A stretch of DNA of 64,000 nucleotides. It comes from Bog-473 sp963807775 (GTDB lineage Bacteria > Actinomycetota > Acidimicrobiia > Acidimicrobiales > RAAP-2). This document shows, in pieces, positions 17,161-25,334 of this stretch. Under the pieces are notes generated by a model. That model worked only from the letters and a program-made list of their open reading frames with translations, did no database searches and was not told where the DNA came from. Where the stretch lies: the NCBI GenBank assembly GCA_963807775.1, contig CAWECY010000002.1:1-64000 (forward strand). Direction: 5' to 3'. The position numbers and the translations under genes were made by a program. The first letter of the stretch is position 1; every line of letters begins with the position of its first letter.

Positions 17161-17215
17161 GGCGCACCACCCCCACGAGGTCAGGCTCGGACCCAACGTC
17201 CGATCAGATCAAATG

Positions 17216-17228
17216 TAAGTTACTCACC
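17216..17228. promoter_or_regulatory. Near-palindrome GTAAGTTACTCAC
   Basis: A 13-bp imperfect inverted repeat (one mismatched pair) upstream of the broken gene that starts at 17160, in a locally AT-rich patch. It could be an operator or part of that gene's promoter. The evidence is weak. Confidence 0.2.
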
Positions 17229-17328
17229 GATGTGTTGTCACTCGGCGGTCCGAGGCTGGCCTCATTGGGTGGCTGATCCGGTTCGCGGCGCTGGTTCCGG
17301 CGTCACCATGACGATCCGGGGCCCGGCG

Positions 17329-18231
17329 TCAGTTGAGGTAGTCGTGGCCCGCAGTCGGGTGGCGCAGCTTGGCCATCGCTTTCGCTTCGATCTGGCGGAT
17401 TCGCTCGCGGGTGACACCAAAGCGTGCACCGACCTCCTCGAGCGTGCGCGGCGCGCCGCGGTCGAGGCCGAACCTCAACTGGATGATCTCTCGTTCACGA
17501 TCGTCGAGGGGGGCCAGCATCTTGGCCACCTCGCCCGACAGCAGGGCTGTGGCAGCGGACTCGAACGGCGACACGGCGCTGTGGTCTTCAACCAGGTCGC
17601 CCAACTCGGCATCGCTGTCGTGGCCTAGTGGTTCAGACAGTGAGGCCGGTGCGGCAACGTGAAGGAGGACTTCAGCGATCCTGTCCGCGCTGACTTCGAG
17701 ATCGGCTGCGATCTCGGCGATGCCGACGCGTCGACCAAGCTGGGCCTCGAGGCGGGCTCGGGTCTTGGCGACCTGGTTGAGGAGTTCACCGGCTTGTGCG
17801 GGGAGACGTATGGTGCGGCCGCCGTTGGCGACGCCTCGGGTGATGGCCTGGCGGATCCACCAGGTGGCGTACGTGGAGAATTTGAAGCCCTTGCGCCAGT
17901 CGAACTTCTCGACGGCATGCATGAGCCCGAGGTTGCCCTCCTGCACCAGGTCCAGCAGCGGCAGCCCGGAGGCCTGGTACCTCTTGGCGATCGACACCAC
18001 CAGACGGAGATTGGCGTTGGTGAAGGTCTCGACCGCAGCGTCTCCGGTCCGCACGGTCCGGCGCAGCTCGCGTACCCGGGCCGGGCTGCTTTCCCCACAT
18101 GCGGCGAGCTCCGCTCGAGCCTCGTGCCCGGCCTCGGCCGCCTGGGCCAGCTGAACTTCCTCGTCCTTTGTCAGCAGCGGATGGCGGCCGATATCGCTGA
18201 GGTACAAGCCGAGGAGGTCCTCCTCGGGCAT
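17329..18231 (-). CDS. RNA polymerase sigma factor, sigma-70 group 1/2 (RpoD/SigB-like)
   Basis: About 300 residues from MPEEDLLGLYLSDIGRHPLL (region 1.2). Region 2 is intact: ANLRLVVSIAKRYQASGLPL, LVQEGNLGLMHAVEKFDWRK and KFSTYATWWIRQAITRGVAN. Region 3 follows (GRRVGIAEIAADLEVS), then region 4.2 with TLEEVGARFGVTRERIRQIE. There is no region 1.1, so it is probably an alternative primary-like (group 2) factor. The reading frame is open to 18711 but that part is antisense to the helicase promoter and low in family similarity. ATG 18231 has no clear ribosome binding site, so a slightly longer start is possible. It is divergent from the DEAD-box gene. Confidence 0.92.
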   Translation of the reverse strand: MPEEDLLGLYLSDIGRHPLLTKDEEVQLAQAAEAGHEARAELAACGESSPARVRELRRTVRTGDAAVETFTNANLRLVVSIAKRYQASGLPLLDLVQEGNLGLMHAVEKFDWRKGFKFSTYATWWIRQAITRGVANGGRTIRLPAQAGELLNQVAKTRARLEAQLGRRVGIAEIAADLEVSADRIAEVLLHVAAPASLSEPLGHDSDAELGDLVEDHSAVSPFESAATALLSGEVAKMLAPLDDREREIIQLRFGLDRGAPRTLEEVGARFGVTRERIRQIEAKAMAKLRHPTAGHDYLN

Positions 18232-18541
18232 CTGCACGCGACTGTTGGGCAATGGGCCCCGTTTCTCAAGGCCGGGCTGGAAAGGGGCAGACGATCGCGT
18301 TGCTTGCGGGTGCGCGCTGCCTTCGCCAACATGTCCGGGCGTTTTCGCCGACGATGTGCGGCCCGCCCAGGCTAGCTGCCGGATGGCTGCACTCTGTTTC
18401 CATGCCGCTTGCGCTATACTGTTTGCCGATACCGCGGGCATCGTCTCGCGGCGGCTGGCGAATTGGTGCCGGCTAGGCCCACGAGACCTCATCGAGTTCA
18501 TCGAGTCGGCCATCCCTTTCCTTTGGACCGACTGGAGTCTT
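18232..18541 (+). promoter_or_regulatory. Divergent promoter region with long leader of the DEAD-box helicase gene
   Basis: 310 bases without a gene between the sigma factor and helicase starts. On the plus strand TATACT at 18415-18420 is a good -10 element. Transcription from it would give a leader of about 115 bases before GTG 18542. Long structured leaders are common in cold-inducible helicase mRNAs, but no structure was established here. Confidence 0.4.
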
Positions 18542-19864
18542 GTGAACGCCTCTACCCTTACTACCGCGCCTGTCCGTTTCTCGGACCTCGGCGTGCCTCG
18601 GGAGTTGTCCGTGGCCCTCGAGCGGCGGGGGATCAGCAGCCCGTTCCCGATCCAGGCCGCAACCCTGCCCGACTGCCTTGCTGGACGCGACGTCTGCGGA
18701 AGAGCCCCCACCGGGTCAGGGAAGACCCTGGCTTTCGGGTTGGCGATCCTGTCCCGACTGGCGGCCGCACCCCCTGTCGCACGGCGTGGCCGCCGACATC
18801 CGTCGGCTCTCGTCCTGGTCCCGACGCGGGAGCTGGCGGCCCAGATTGAGGACGTCGTGACTCCCCTCGCCGCGGCGATCGGTGCTCGGGTGGCCTCGAT
18901 CTACGGCGGCGTCGGGTACACCAAGCAGCGTGCTGCTCTGCGAAACGGCACCGACGTCCTGATCGCATGCCCGGGGCGGCTGACCGACCTGGTCGAACAG
19001 GGTGCGGCCAACCTTTCACACGTGGACATCGTGGTGGTCGACGAGGCCGACCGAATGGCCGACATGGGCTTCTTGCCCGCCGTCCGCCGCCTCCTGGACA
19101 TGACGAGCGCTTCGCGCCAGACGTTGCTCTTCTCAGCCACGATGGAAGGACCCGTCGACAAGCTGGTCCGTGACTACCAGCGCGATCCGGTACGTCACGA
19201 AGTGGAGCCCGCCGGCACCGATCAGGGAGAGGTGCACCACCACTTCTGGCGGGTCGAATCGGGCGATCGGGCGGCGGTGACCGCCGAGATGATTGCGGCT
19301 CGGGGTCCGGCCCTCGTGTTCTGCCGGACCAAGCGCGGAGCGGACCGTCTCGCGGACCGCCTCGGCCGGTCCGGTCTCCAGTCGGCCGCCATCCACGGCA
19401 ACCGCAGCCAGAGCCAACGCGAGCGCGCCCTGGCGGCCTTTCGCGCCGGCAGGCTCGACGTACTCGTCGCCACGGACATCGCGGCGCGGGGTATCCACGT
19501 CGACGCGGTGCCCCTGGTGATCCACTTCGACCCACCGGCCGATCCCACCGACTACGTCCACCGATCGGGCCGCACCGGCCGCGCTGGCGCCGACGGGATC
19601 GTCGTGTCCCTGGTCGGGCGCGAGCATCTCCACAGCACCAAGCTCATCCAGCGAACGTTGGGACTCTCCGACAGGATCTCTGCACCCGACGTCTCCTGCC
19701 TTGCCTTCGTGGACGGCAGTTCACTTCGCCTGCCGGCTCAGCCACAAGCCAGGAATGGGAACGGCACGACCGCCCGACCGAAGCGCCGCGTCCATTCCCA
19801 CCGACCGGCCGCCACCTCAAAAGGGCGCCCTCGCCGGCGGGTGCAGCGGGCGGGGCGCGGTTGA
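18542..19864 (+). CDS. DEAD-box ATP-dependent RNA helicase
   Basis: 440 residues from GTG 18542 (VNASTLTTAPVRFSDLG). The upstream part of the open frame lacks similarity and covers the promoter. Motifs in order: Q motif (FSDLGVP then PFPIQAATLP), Walker A APTGSGKT, Ia PTRELAAQ, Ib CPGRLTDL, DEAD in VVVDEADRMADMGF, SAT in LFSATMEG, IV VFCRTKRGADRLADRL, V TDIAARGIHV and VI HRSGRTGRAG. It ends in a basic tail (RPKRRVHSHRP and RPRRRVQRAGRG) that likely binds RNA. It resembles RhlE/DeaD-type remodelling helicases. The nearby sigma factor and the cold-shock gene at 14394 suggest a stress setting. Confidence 0.95.
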   Translation: MNASTLTTAPVRFSDLGVPRELSVALERRGISSPFPIQAATLPDCLAGRDVCGRAPTGSGKTLAFGLAILSRLAAAPPVARRGRRHPSALVLVPTRELAAQIEDVVTPLAAAIGARVASIYGGVGYTKQRAALRNGTDVLIACPGRLTDLVEQGAANLSHVDIVVVDEADRMADMGFLPAVRRLLDMTSASRQTLLFSATMEGPVDKLVRDYQRDPVRHEVEPAGTDQGEVHHHFWRVESGDRAAVTAEMIAARGPALVFCRTKRGADRLADRLGRSGLQSAAIHGNRSQSQRERALAAFRAGRLDVLVATDIAARGIHVDAVPLVIHFDPPADPTDYVHRSGRTGRAGADGIVVSLVGREHLHSTKLIQRTLGLSDRISAPDVSCLAFVDGSSLRLPAQPQARNGNGTTARPKRRVHSHRPAATSKGRPRRRVQRAGRG

Positions 19865-19954
19865 GGGCAGGGGCGTCGGCCACGTAGGTCTCCTGTAGCG
19901 TCACCATCGCTGCGGTGAGGGCAGCAGGGCGCTCGTTCCCCTGCCGACGTGTCC

Positions 19955-21196
19955 TCAGAATGGCCGGTCGGCGCCGATGGGTTGGCCGGGCGCGAACGTC
20001 ACCGGCATCGTGACCACCCCGTACAGCTTGGGGTTGCCCTGGTAGTACTTCGTGCCGTCGTAGTCCACGACGTAGTCGGGGATGCGCGTCAACACCTCGC
20101 GCATCATGACCTCGAACAGGACCCGGGCCACATGCAGCCCGATGCAGCGGTGGGCGCCGACGCCGAAGGCAAGGTGTGGATTGGGAGAGCGATCGACATC
20201 CACCGCGTCCGGCTCGGGGAACATGGCCGGGTCGTGATCGGCCGCCAGCCAGCTCATCACGACGAACTCGCCCCGCCGGATCTGTTGGCCTCCGAGCACG
20301 GTGTCTCGGGTACAGGTGCGGCTGAGCGTCTCGTTGACCGAGGTCCAGCGTAGGTACTCCTCGCAGGCTGCCGCCAGGAGGTCTGGGTTCTTGGCCAGGC
20401 GGTCGCGTTGTTCCGGTTGTTCGGACAGCTGCACCAGGGCCAGCGAGGTGAGCGAGGTCGTCGTGTCTACGCCACCGCCGATCAGGTTCCACATGACCGC
20501 CACCAGTTCGTCGAGGGTCATCTGGCTGCCCTCGATCTCCATGGTGACCAGTCGTGAGAGGAGGTCGTCACCGGGATGGCGGCGACGCTCCCCGAGCACT
20601 TCCTTCATTTCTTCGACCATTTCGGGAGTACGCGCAATGGCGGCCTGGCGCTCGGGCATCTGCTGGCCGTACGCGGTGGCGGAGTGGAAGTACTCCGCCC
20701 AGTGGTGCCATTTCGTGAGCGGGAGGCCCATCAGCTGCATGGTCCAGATCGCCGGCACGGGGTTGGTGAAGTCGAGCACCATGTCCATGTGGCCGTCCTC
20801 GATCTTCTGATCGAGGCACCAGGTCGCCGCCTGCTCGAGGAACGGGCGGTCCCGGTCGACCGCGGCGGGCAGCATGAAGGGGTTGATGGCGCGGCGCAGG
20901 GCCGTGTGGCGCCGAGCTTCGGCCTCCGCGATGCCAACGGGCGGCAGACCCTCGTCACGCGGCACCCCCATGATCCCGACGTAGGTCAGTCCGTCGGCGG
21001 CGTTCTCTTCGTACTTTGGCGTGAACGTCTCGCTGTCCCGTGCCACCTGGGCCACCTCCTCGTAACCCGTGACGTACCAGTAGCCGTAATTCCGGTTCCA
21101 GACCACAGGAGACTGGCGACGGAGTTCCTCGTTGTGTCGCTGGCGCTCCGCAAGCCAATCGAGGGAGTGAAGATCGAAGTCGGTCTCGGCTCGCAT
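19955..21196 (-). CDS. Cytochrome P450 monooxygenase
   Basis: 413 residues, ATG 21196. The haem-binding loop is LAFGVGAHRCIGLHVAR near residue 360 (Cys as thiolate ligand). The I-helix has NLIGGGVDTTTSLTSL near 240 with the oxygen-activating region, and the ExxR is EEYLRW. Soluble class I bacterial P450 length. The I-helix reads GGGVDTTT, where most P450s have AGxET/DT, a variation seen in steroid- and lipid-hydroxylating actinobacterial P450s. No ferredoxin gene is adjacent, so electrons come from elsewhere. Divergent from the M24 pair at 21323. Confidence 0.95.
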   Translation of the reverse strand: MRAETDFDLHSLDWLAERQRHNEELRRQSPVVWNRNYGYWYVTGYEEVAQVARDSETFTPKYEENAADGLTYVGIMGVPRDEGLPPVGIAEAEARRHTALRRAINPFMLPAAVDRDRPFLEQAATWCLDQKIEDGHMDMVLDFTNPVPAIWTMQLMGLPLTKWHHWAEYFHSATAYGQQMPERQAAIARTPEMVEEMKEVLGERRRHPGDDLLSRLVTMEIEGSQMTLDELVAVMWNLIGGGVDTTTSLTSLALVQLSEQPEQRDRLAKNPDLLAAACEEYLRWTSVNETLSRTCTRDTVLGGQQIRRGEFVVMSWLAADHDPAMFPEPDAVDVDRSPNPHLAFGVGAHRCIGLHVARVLFEVMMREVLTRIPDYVVDYDGTKYYQGNPKLYGVVTMPVTFAPGQPIGADRPF

Positions 21197-21322
21197 GGCC
21201 CATGATCCTGGTCGCCCGGGCCGGATACGTCAACGACGATGGCGTCTCGATCCCGGAAGGTAGCGGGACGGCCGACTCGGGAGAGCTTGACAACGGGTCC
21301 GTTCTTGGCGAGGGTGCCAGCG

Positions 21323-22558
21323 ATGGACGACGAGCAGGCGCCGGGCCTGACGGTGCACGGGCGGGTTCTCCCCGTCGAACCCGACCTCGCCCGCATGCGA
21401 GCCGACCGTTTCGCCCGCCTGCAGGACGAGCTGGCCCATCAGGATCTCGACGGTCTGGTGTTGCTGAGTAGCAGCGCCGTCGCCTATGCGGCCGGCGTCT
21501 CGCTGCCGGGGGACGACAACGGCAGAGCGGCGATCTTCCGACCGGTGGTGGTCGTGGCCAGGGGGGCCCACGCACCACATGTCTATGCCGCGTCCCGGGA
21601 TGGGCTTCCGCCCGAGCTGCCCGAGGACCACGTCCACGGCCCGCTCTTCCCCGACCTCGACGACGGCAGCGACGAATTGGTCAGGGCGCTCTCGGATCAC
21701 TTTCCTGCCGGAGCCCGGCTGGCCGTCGACCACCAGACCCACGCGATGCTCCGGAGTCTCGGCATGTACGAGTGGCGCGACGGGCGCGCCGCCCTGGCCC
21801 CGGCGAAGCTGCGCAAGACCCCGGACGAGTTCGCGTGCATCAAGACGGCGCAGCGCATCTCGGAGCTGGCCATGGTCGGCGCCCGCGCTGCCCTGCGACC
21901 GGGTGTCCGCCAGAGTGACCTGAGCGCCGTCTTCCTGCGCCGGGCCTTCGAGCTCGGAGCGTCGGCAGGCTGCATCGACCCGATCTGGCAGGTGATGCCG
22001 GCGTCGAAGGAGCAGGGCCCGTGGACGTCGCACGGCGATCTGGCCTACCCCACCGCGACCACCGACCGCTTGTTGCGAGAGGGGGACGTGATCTGGGTCG
22101 ATGCCGGCATCTTGTGGGAAGGGTACGCGTCTGACTACGGACGGACCTGGATCGTGGGTGCCCAACCCGAACCGTCTCCGCGCCAGCGCGAGCAGTTCCG
22201 CCGTTGGCGCCACGTCGTGGACGCTGCGCTGAGCGTGCTCGGGCCGGGCGTCAGCGCGGCCGCGCTCTGCCAGGCCGCCACCGACGCGAACAACGGTGTC
22301 CGCCCGTGGATCGAGCACTTCTACCTGGCGCACGGCGTCGGCACCGACAGCGCCGAGATGCCCCTCGTGGGCACCGACCTCGGCCCCGCGTTCGACGACG
22401 CGCAGATTATGGAGCCCGGCATGGTGCTCGTCCTCGAGCCCGTCATCTGGGACGACGGCGCCGGGGGGTATCGAGCTGAGGACATCGTTGCGGTCACCGA
22501 CACGGGCTGGGTGCCGCTCAGCGGTTCGACCTACGACCCCTTTGTGGTGCAGCCATGA
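21323..22558 (+). CDS. M24-family metallopeptidase (Xaa-Pro dipeptidase-like)
   Basis: 411 residues from ATG 21323 (MDDEQAPGLTVHGRVLPVEP) with GCGAGGG upstream. The N-terminal creatinase-like domain contains RFARLQDELAHQDLDGLVLL. The C-terminal pita-bread domain keeps all five metal-ligand positions: two Asp in IWVDAGILWEGYASDYGRTW, His in FYLAHGVGTDS, Glu in VLVLEPVIWDD and Glu in GGYRAEDIVAV. An active aminopeptidase/prolidase or creatinase-type hydrolase is expected. It overlaps the next gene, also M24, by ATGA. Confidence 0.88.
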   Translation: MDDEQAPGLTVHGRVLPVEPDLARMRADRFARLQDELAHQDLDGLVLLSSSAVAYAAGVSLPGDDNGRAAIFRPVVVVARGAHAPHVYAASRDGLPPELPEDHVHGPLFPDLDDGSDELVRALSDHFPAGARLAVDHQTHAMLRSLGMYEWRDGRAALAPAKLRKTPDEFACIKTAQRISELAMVGARAALRPGVRQSDLSAVFLRRAFELGASAGCIDPIWQVMPASKEQGPWTSHGDLAYPTATTDRLLREGDVIWVDAGILWEGYASDYGRTWIVGAQPEPSPRQREQFRRWRHVVDAALSVLGPGVSAAALCQAATDANNGVRPWIEHFYLAHGVGTDSAEMPLVGTDLGPAFDDAQIMEPGMVLVLEPVIWDDGAGGYRAEDIVAVTDTGWVPLSGSTYDPFVVQP

Positions 22559-23718
22559 CGTCCGACCGGAGTGAGGCCGACGTCGGGACCATGGCCCTCG
22601 AGGACTCGGCTCGGGTCGACTTCGCACGGCTGCGCGGGCAGCGCCGCCGCCGGCTCTTCGACGCCATGAGCGCCGAGGGGTTGGACGCGCTCGTGCTCGG
22701 TCGCCAGGCCAACGTGCGCTACGCCTCGGGCGCCCGGCAACTCTGGCGGGCCGGGAGCGCGCCCTTTGGCCCGGCTTGCGTGGTCGTCGGGGAGACCGAG
22801 CGGGTGCACCTCCTGTCGGTGTGGGACGAGGGTGTGCCGCCCGAGATCGGCCACGAGGACCTCTACCCACTCACGTGGAATCCGGCCCACCTGCTCACGG
22901 CGCTGACGGCAATTGCCGGCCTGGCGCACGCTCGCCGGGTGGGCACCGACGGCCTCACGCCGGGCTTCGCCCTCCAGCTCGGCCAGGTCGCCCCTGCAGC
23001 TGAGATCGGCGATGCCGCACCGGCCCTGTGGAGCGCACGACGGACCAAGACGAGCGACGAGGTGGCCTGCCTGCGGACGGCGGCCGCCCTCGCCGAGGCC
23101 GCGCTCGAGAGTCTCCGTGCGCTCGTCGAGCCCGGAGTGAGCGAACGCGTGCTGCTGGCGGCGTACTACGAGTGCATCGGGCGACTGGGCGTGCCGGCTC
23201 CGCCCAGCGAGAGCGTCGCGTTCGCCACGTCGCGCCGCGGGCCGGTCGACCTCCACCTCATTGCTCGTGACCGGCCGGTGGGTGACGGTGAGCTGGTCGT
23301 CCTTTCCCCGGGCGCCCTCTACGCCGGCTACGAGGCGGACGTGGGTGCCACCGTGTTGGCCGGTAGCAGCGCTCCCTCCGGCGCGGGCTCGCTGGCCGAG
23401 CGCTGTCGGCGCGGTCTCGACGCCCTGCTCGGCGCCTGCCGTCCCGGCGCCACCGGGGCCGACCTCTACGGGGCCTGGCAGCACGCGGGGGAGGCGCCAC
23501 CGCCGGTGGTCCTGGCCCACGGCCTCGGGCTCGGCGTCGAACCCCCGGTGATCGGGCTCGGTCGTGGCGCCTCGGCCCAACTCGAGGAGGGCGCGGTCCT
23601 GTGCGTCCAGTCCTGGGTCAGCTCCGAGGGCACCGGCGGGTGCCTCGAGCGCGCCACCGTCCGCGTGGGCGCCGACGGCCCCGAGCTCCTGACGCGACGG
23701 CCCCCCTTCGACCTCTAG
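22555..23718 (+). CDS. M24-fold protein with degenerate metal site
   Basis: 387 residues; ATG 22555 overlaps the stop of the previous M24 gene. Same two-domain layout: LRGQRRRRLFDAMSAEGLDA and LVLGRQANVRYASGARQLWR at the front, then SARRTKTSDEVACLRTAAAL. In the catalytic domain the first Asp is replaced (VVLSPGALYAGYEADVGATV), the His is kept (VLAHGLGLGVEPP), and the Glu positions read VQSWVSSEG and LERATVRV. At most part of the dinuclear site remains, so it is probably not a peptidase. It could be a partner of the intact upstream subunit. It ends four bases into the convergent TetR gene. Confidence 0.82.
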   Translation: MTSDRSEADVGTMALEDSARVDFARLRGQRRRRLFDAMSAEGLDALVLGRQANVRYASGARQLWRAGSAPFGPACVVVGETERVHLLSVWDEGVPPEIGHEDLYPLTWNPAHLLTALTAIAGLAHARRVGTDGLTPGFALQLGQVAPAAEIGDAAPALWSARRTKTSDEVACLRTAAALAEAALESLRALVEPGVSERVLLAAYYECIGRLGVPAPPSESVAFATSRRGPVDLHLIARDRPVGDGELVVLSPGALYAGYEADVGATVLAGSSAPSGAGSLAERCRRGLDALLGACRPGATGADLYGAWQHAGEAPPPVVLAHGLGLGVEPPVIGLGRGASAQLEEGAVLCVQSWVSSEGTGGCLERATVRVGADGPELLTRRPPFDL

Positions 23719-24278
23719 GGCCGCGCCACCTTCCGCAATTCGTCCAGGGATTCCCGGATGACGAGCGCGAAATCCTTGCGGTTGTCGCGCCTGACCCAGC
23801 GCTCGAAGGCCACCTTGAAGACGCTGATGCCGGCCTCGGCCGTCAGGCTGGCCGCCGGGTCCGGCACGCCGCGGCCACGCAGCGTGTCAGCCGCGGCCGA
23901 AGCCAGGGTGGCGAGCTTGATCAGCTCGCGTTCCTGCAGTTCCGGCGTGGCCATGATGACGGTGTTGCGGGCCACCGCGAACCGCCGGTTCCCCTGCAAC
24001 ATCTCGGCGGCACCCTCGAGGCCCGAGGCGACGGCGCCGAGGGGCGACAGTCCGTCCGGTGCGTCGGCGATCCGGCTGACGATGAGCTCCTGCAGCGCGG
24101 CCGCGCCGCCGAAGAGGACCTCGCGCTTGTCGGCGAAGTGCCGGAAGAAGGTCCGTTCCGTGAGCCCGGCCCGCTCGGCGATCTCCGCCGCGGTGGTCTG
24201 GTCGTAGCCGCGCTCGTTGAAGAGCTCGAGCGCCGCCGCCTCGAGTCGACCCCGGGCGTTCGGTTCCCATCTCCCCAC
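23715..24278 (-). CDS. TetR/AcrR-family transcriptional regulator
   Basis: 187 residues, GTG 24278. Helix-turn-helix at residues 10-55: RLEAAALELFNERGYDQTTA, EIAERAGLTERTFFRHFADK and REVLF. The phrase FFRHFADKREVLFGG is typical of a large actinobacterial TetR group. It is divergent from the NAD-binding protein gene at 24392, with an inverted repeat between them, so it likely controls that gene and itself. Confidence 0.9.
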   Translation of the reverse strand: MGRWEPNARGRLEAAALELFNERGYDQTTAAEIAERAGLTERTFFRHFADKREVLFGGAAALQELIVSRIADAPDGLSPLGAVASGLEGAAEMLQGNRRFAVARNTVIMATPELQERELIKLATLASAAADTLRGRGVPDPAASLTAEAGISVFKVAFERWVRRDNRKDFALVIRESLDELRKVARP

Positions 24279-24303
24279 GGAGCAAGTCTAGTGATGACAG
24301 GAG

Positions 24304-24330
24304 CTGACATTGGTGGTACAGTGATGTCAG
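24304..24330. promoter_or_regulatory. Inverted repeat CTGACAT-N13-ATGTCAG, candidate TetR operator
   Basis: Seven-base perfect arms at 24304-24310 and 24324-24330 in the divergent promoter of the TetR gene (24278) and the NAD-binding protein gene (24392). A further TGTCAG at 24338-24343 repeats the half-site. Confidence 0.55.
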
Positions 24331-24391
24331 TGACTGTTGTCAGCCTGGGCGTCCGCCGGAGCGGCAGCCGTCCCGACAAGGAGGTCCTCTC

Positions 24392-25312
24392 ATGCGTGTC
24401 TTCGTCACCGGCGCCAGCGGGCACATCGGCTCCGCCGTCATCCCCGAGCTCCTCGACGCCGGGCATCAGGTCGTCGGTCTCGCCCGTTCGGATGCCTCGG
24501 CCGCCGCCCTCGTGGCCCTGGGGGCCGAAGTTCAGCAGGGTGACCTGGACGACCTCGACGGTCTTGGTCGGGCCGCCGCCGCGGCGGACGGGGTGATCCA
24601 CCTGGCCTTCAAGCACGAGGCCATGCGCTCCGGGGATTACCTGGGCGCCGCGGCCGCCGACCTGGCGGCCACCAAGGCGATGGCCGAGGCCCTCGAGGGG
24701 TCGGACAAGCCGCTCGTGGGCACCGGCGGGACCTTGATGCTGGCGCGCGCCGGCATCTCGGGCCGGCCCGGCACCGAGCAGGACGCCCTCGACGGGGGAC
24801 CGCGGGTCGACGCGGAGAACTGGCTGGTGGCCCAAGCCGAGCGCGGGGTGCGCACTTCGTCCGTCCGGCTTCCGCCGCTCGTGCACAGCTCGCTCGACCA
24901 TCACGGCTTCGGTCCCACCCTCATCGGGATCGCCCGAGCCACCGGCGTCTCCGGCTACCCCGCCGACGGGTCGAACCGCTGGCCGGCCGTGCACACGCTC
25001 GACGCGGCGCGCCTGTACCGGCTCGCCCTCGAGGCGGCACCGGCCGGGTCGCGGCTGCACGCGGTCGCCGATGCGGGGGTGCCCTTCCGCGACATCGCCA
25101 CGGCCATCGGGCGGCAGCTCGACGTGCCGGTCGAGTCCATCGCCGCCGAGGACATGGACCACTTCAGCTACCTCGCCGGCTTCGTGGGGCTCGACAACCT
25201 GGTCTTGAACGAGTGGACCAGGCCGGTGCTCGGCTGGGAGCCGACCCACCCCGGCCTCATCGACGACCTGATGGAGAGCCACTACTTCGCCGACCCGACG
25301 ACCGTGCCGTAA
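24392..25312 (+). CDS. Extended SDR / NAD-dependent epimerase-like protein
   Basis: 306 residues, ATG 24392 after AAGGAGG. The N-terminal Rossmann motif is MRVFVTGASGHIGSAVIPEL (GxxGxxG), then DLDDLDGLGRAAAAADGVIH. The usual YxxxK catalytic pair is not evident, so this is an atypical SDR of the kind annotated as NAD(P)H-binding or NmrA/epimerase-like. The ending includes FSYLAGFVGLDNLVLNEWTR and LGWEPTHPGLIDDL, a pattern I recognise from 3-beta-HSD-like atypical SDRs. Controlled by the divergent TetR, by position. Confidence 0.85.
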   Translation: MRVFVTGASGHIGSAVIPELLDAGHQVVGLARSDASAAALVALGAEVQQGDLDDLDGLGRAAAAADGVIHLAFKHEAMRSGDYLGAAAADLAATKAMAEALEGSDKPLVGTGGTLMLARAGISGRPGTEQDALDGGPRVDAENWLVAQAERGVRTSSVRLPPLVHSSLDHHGFGPTLIGIARATGVSGYPADGSNRWPAVHTLDAARLYRLALEAAPAGSRLHAVADAGVPFRDIATAIGRQLDVPVESIAAEDMDHFSYLAGFVGLDNLVLNEWTRPVLGWEPTHPGLIDDLMESHYFADPTTVP

Positions 25313-25334
25313 GGCGCCCCTGCGGCCGTCGGCC

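Noticed and set aside
18232..18711. N-terminal extension of the sigma factor to 18711
   Set aside because: The extra 160 codons are low-complexity and cover the helicase promoter and first codons.
21230..22870. 546-codon open frame on the minus strand
   Set aside because: Antisense of the two M24 genes; no motifs.
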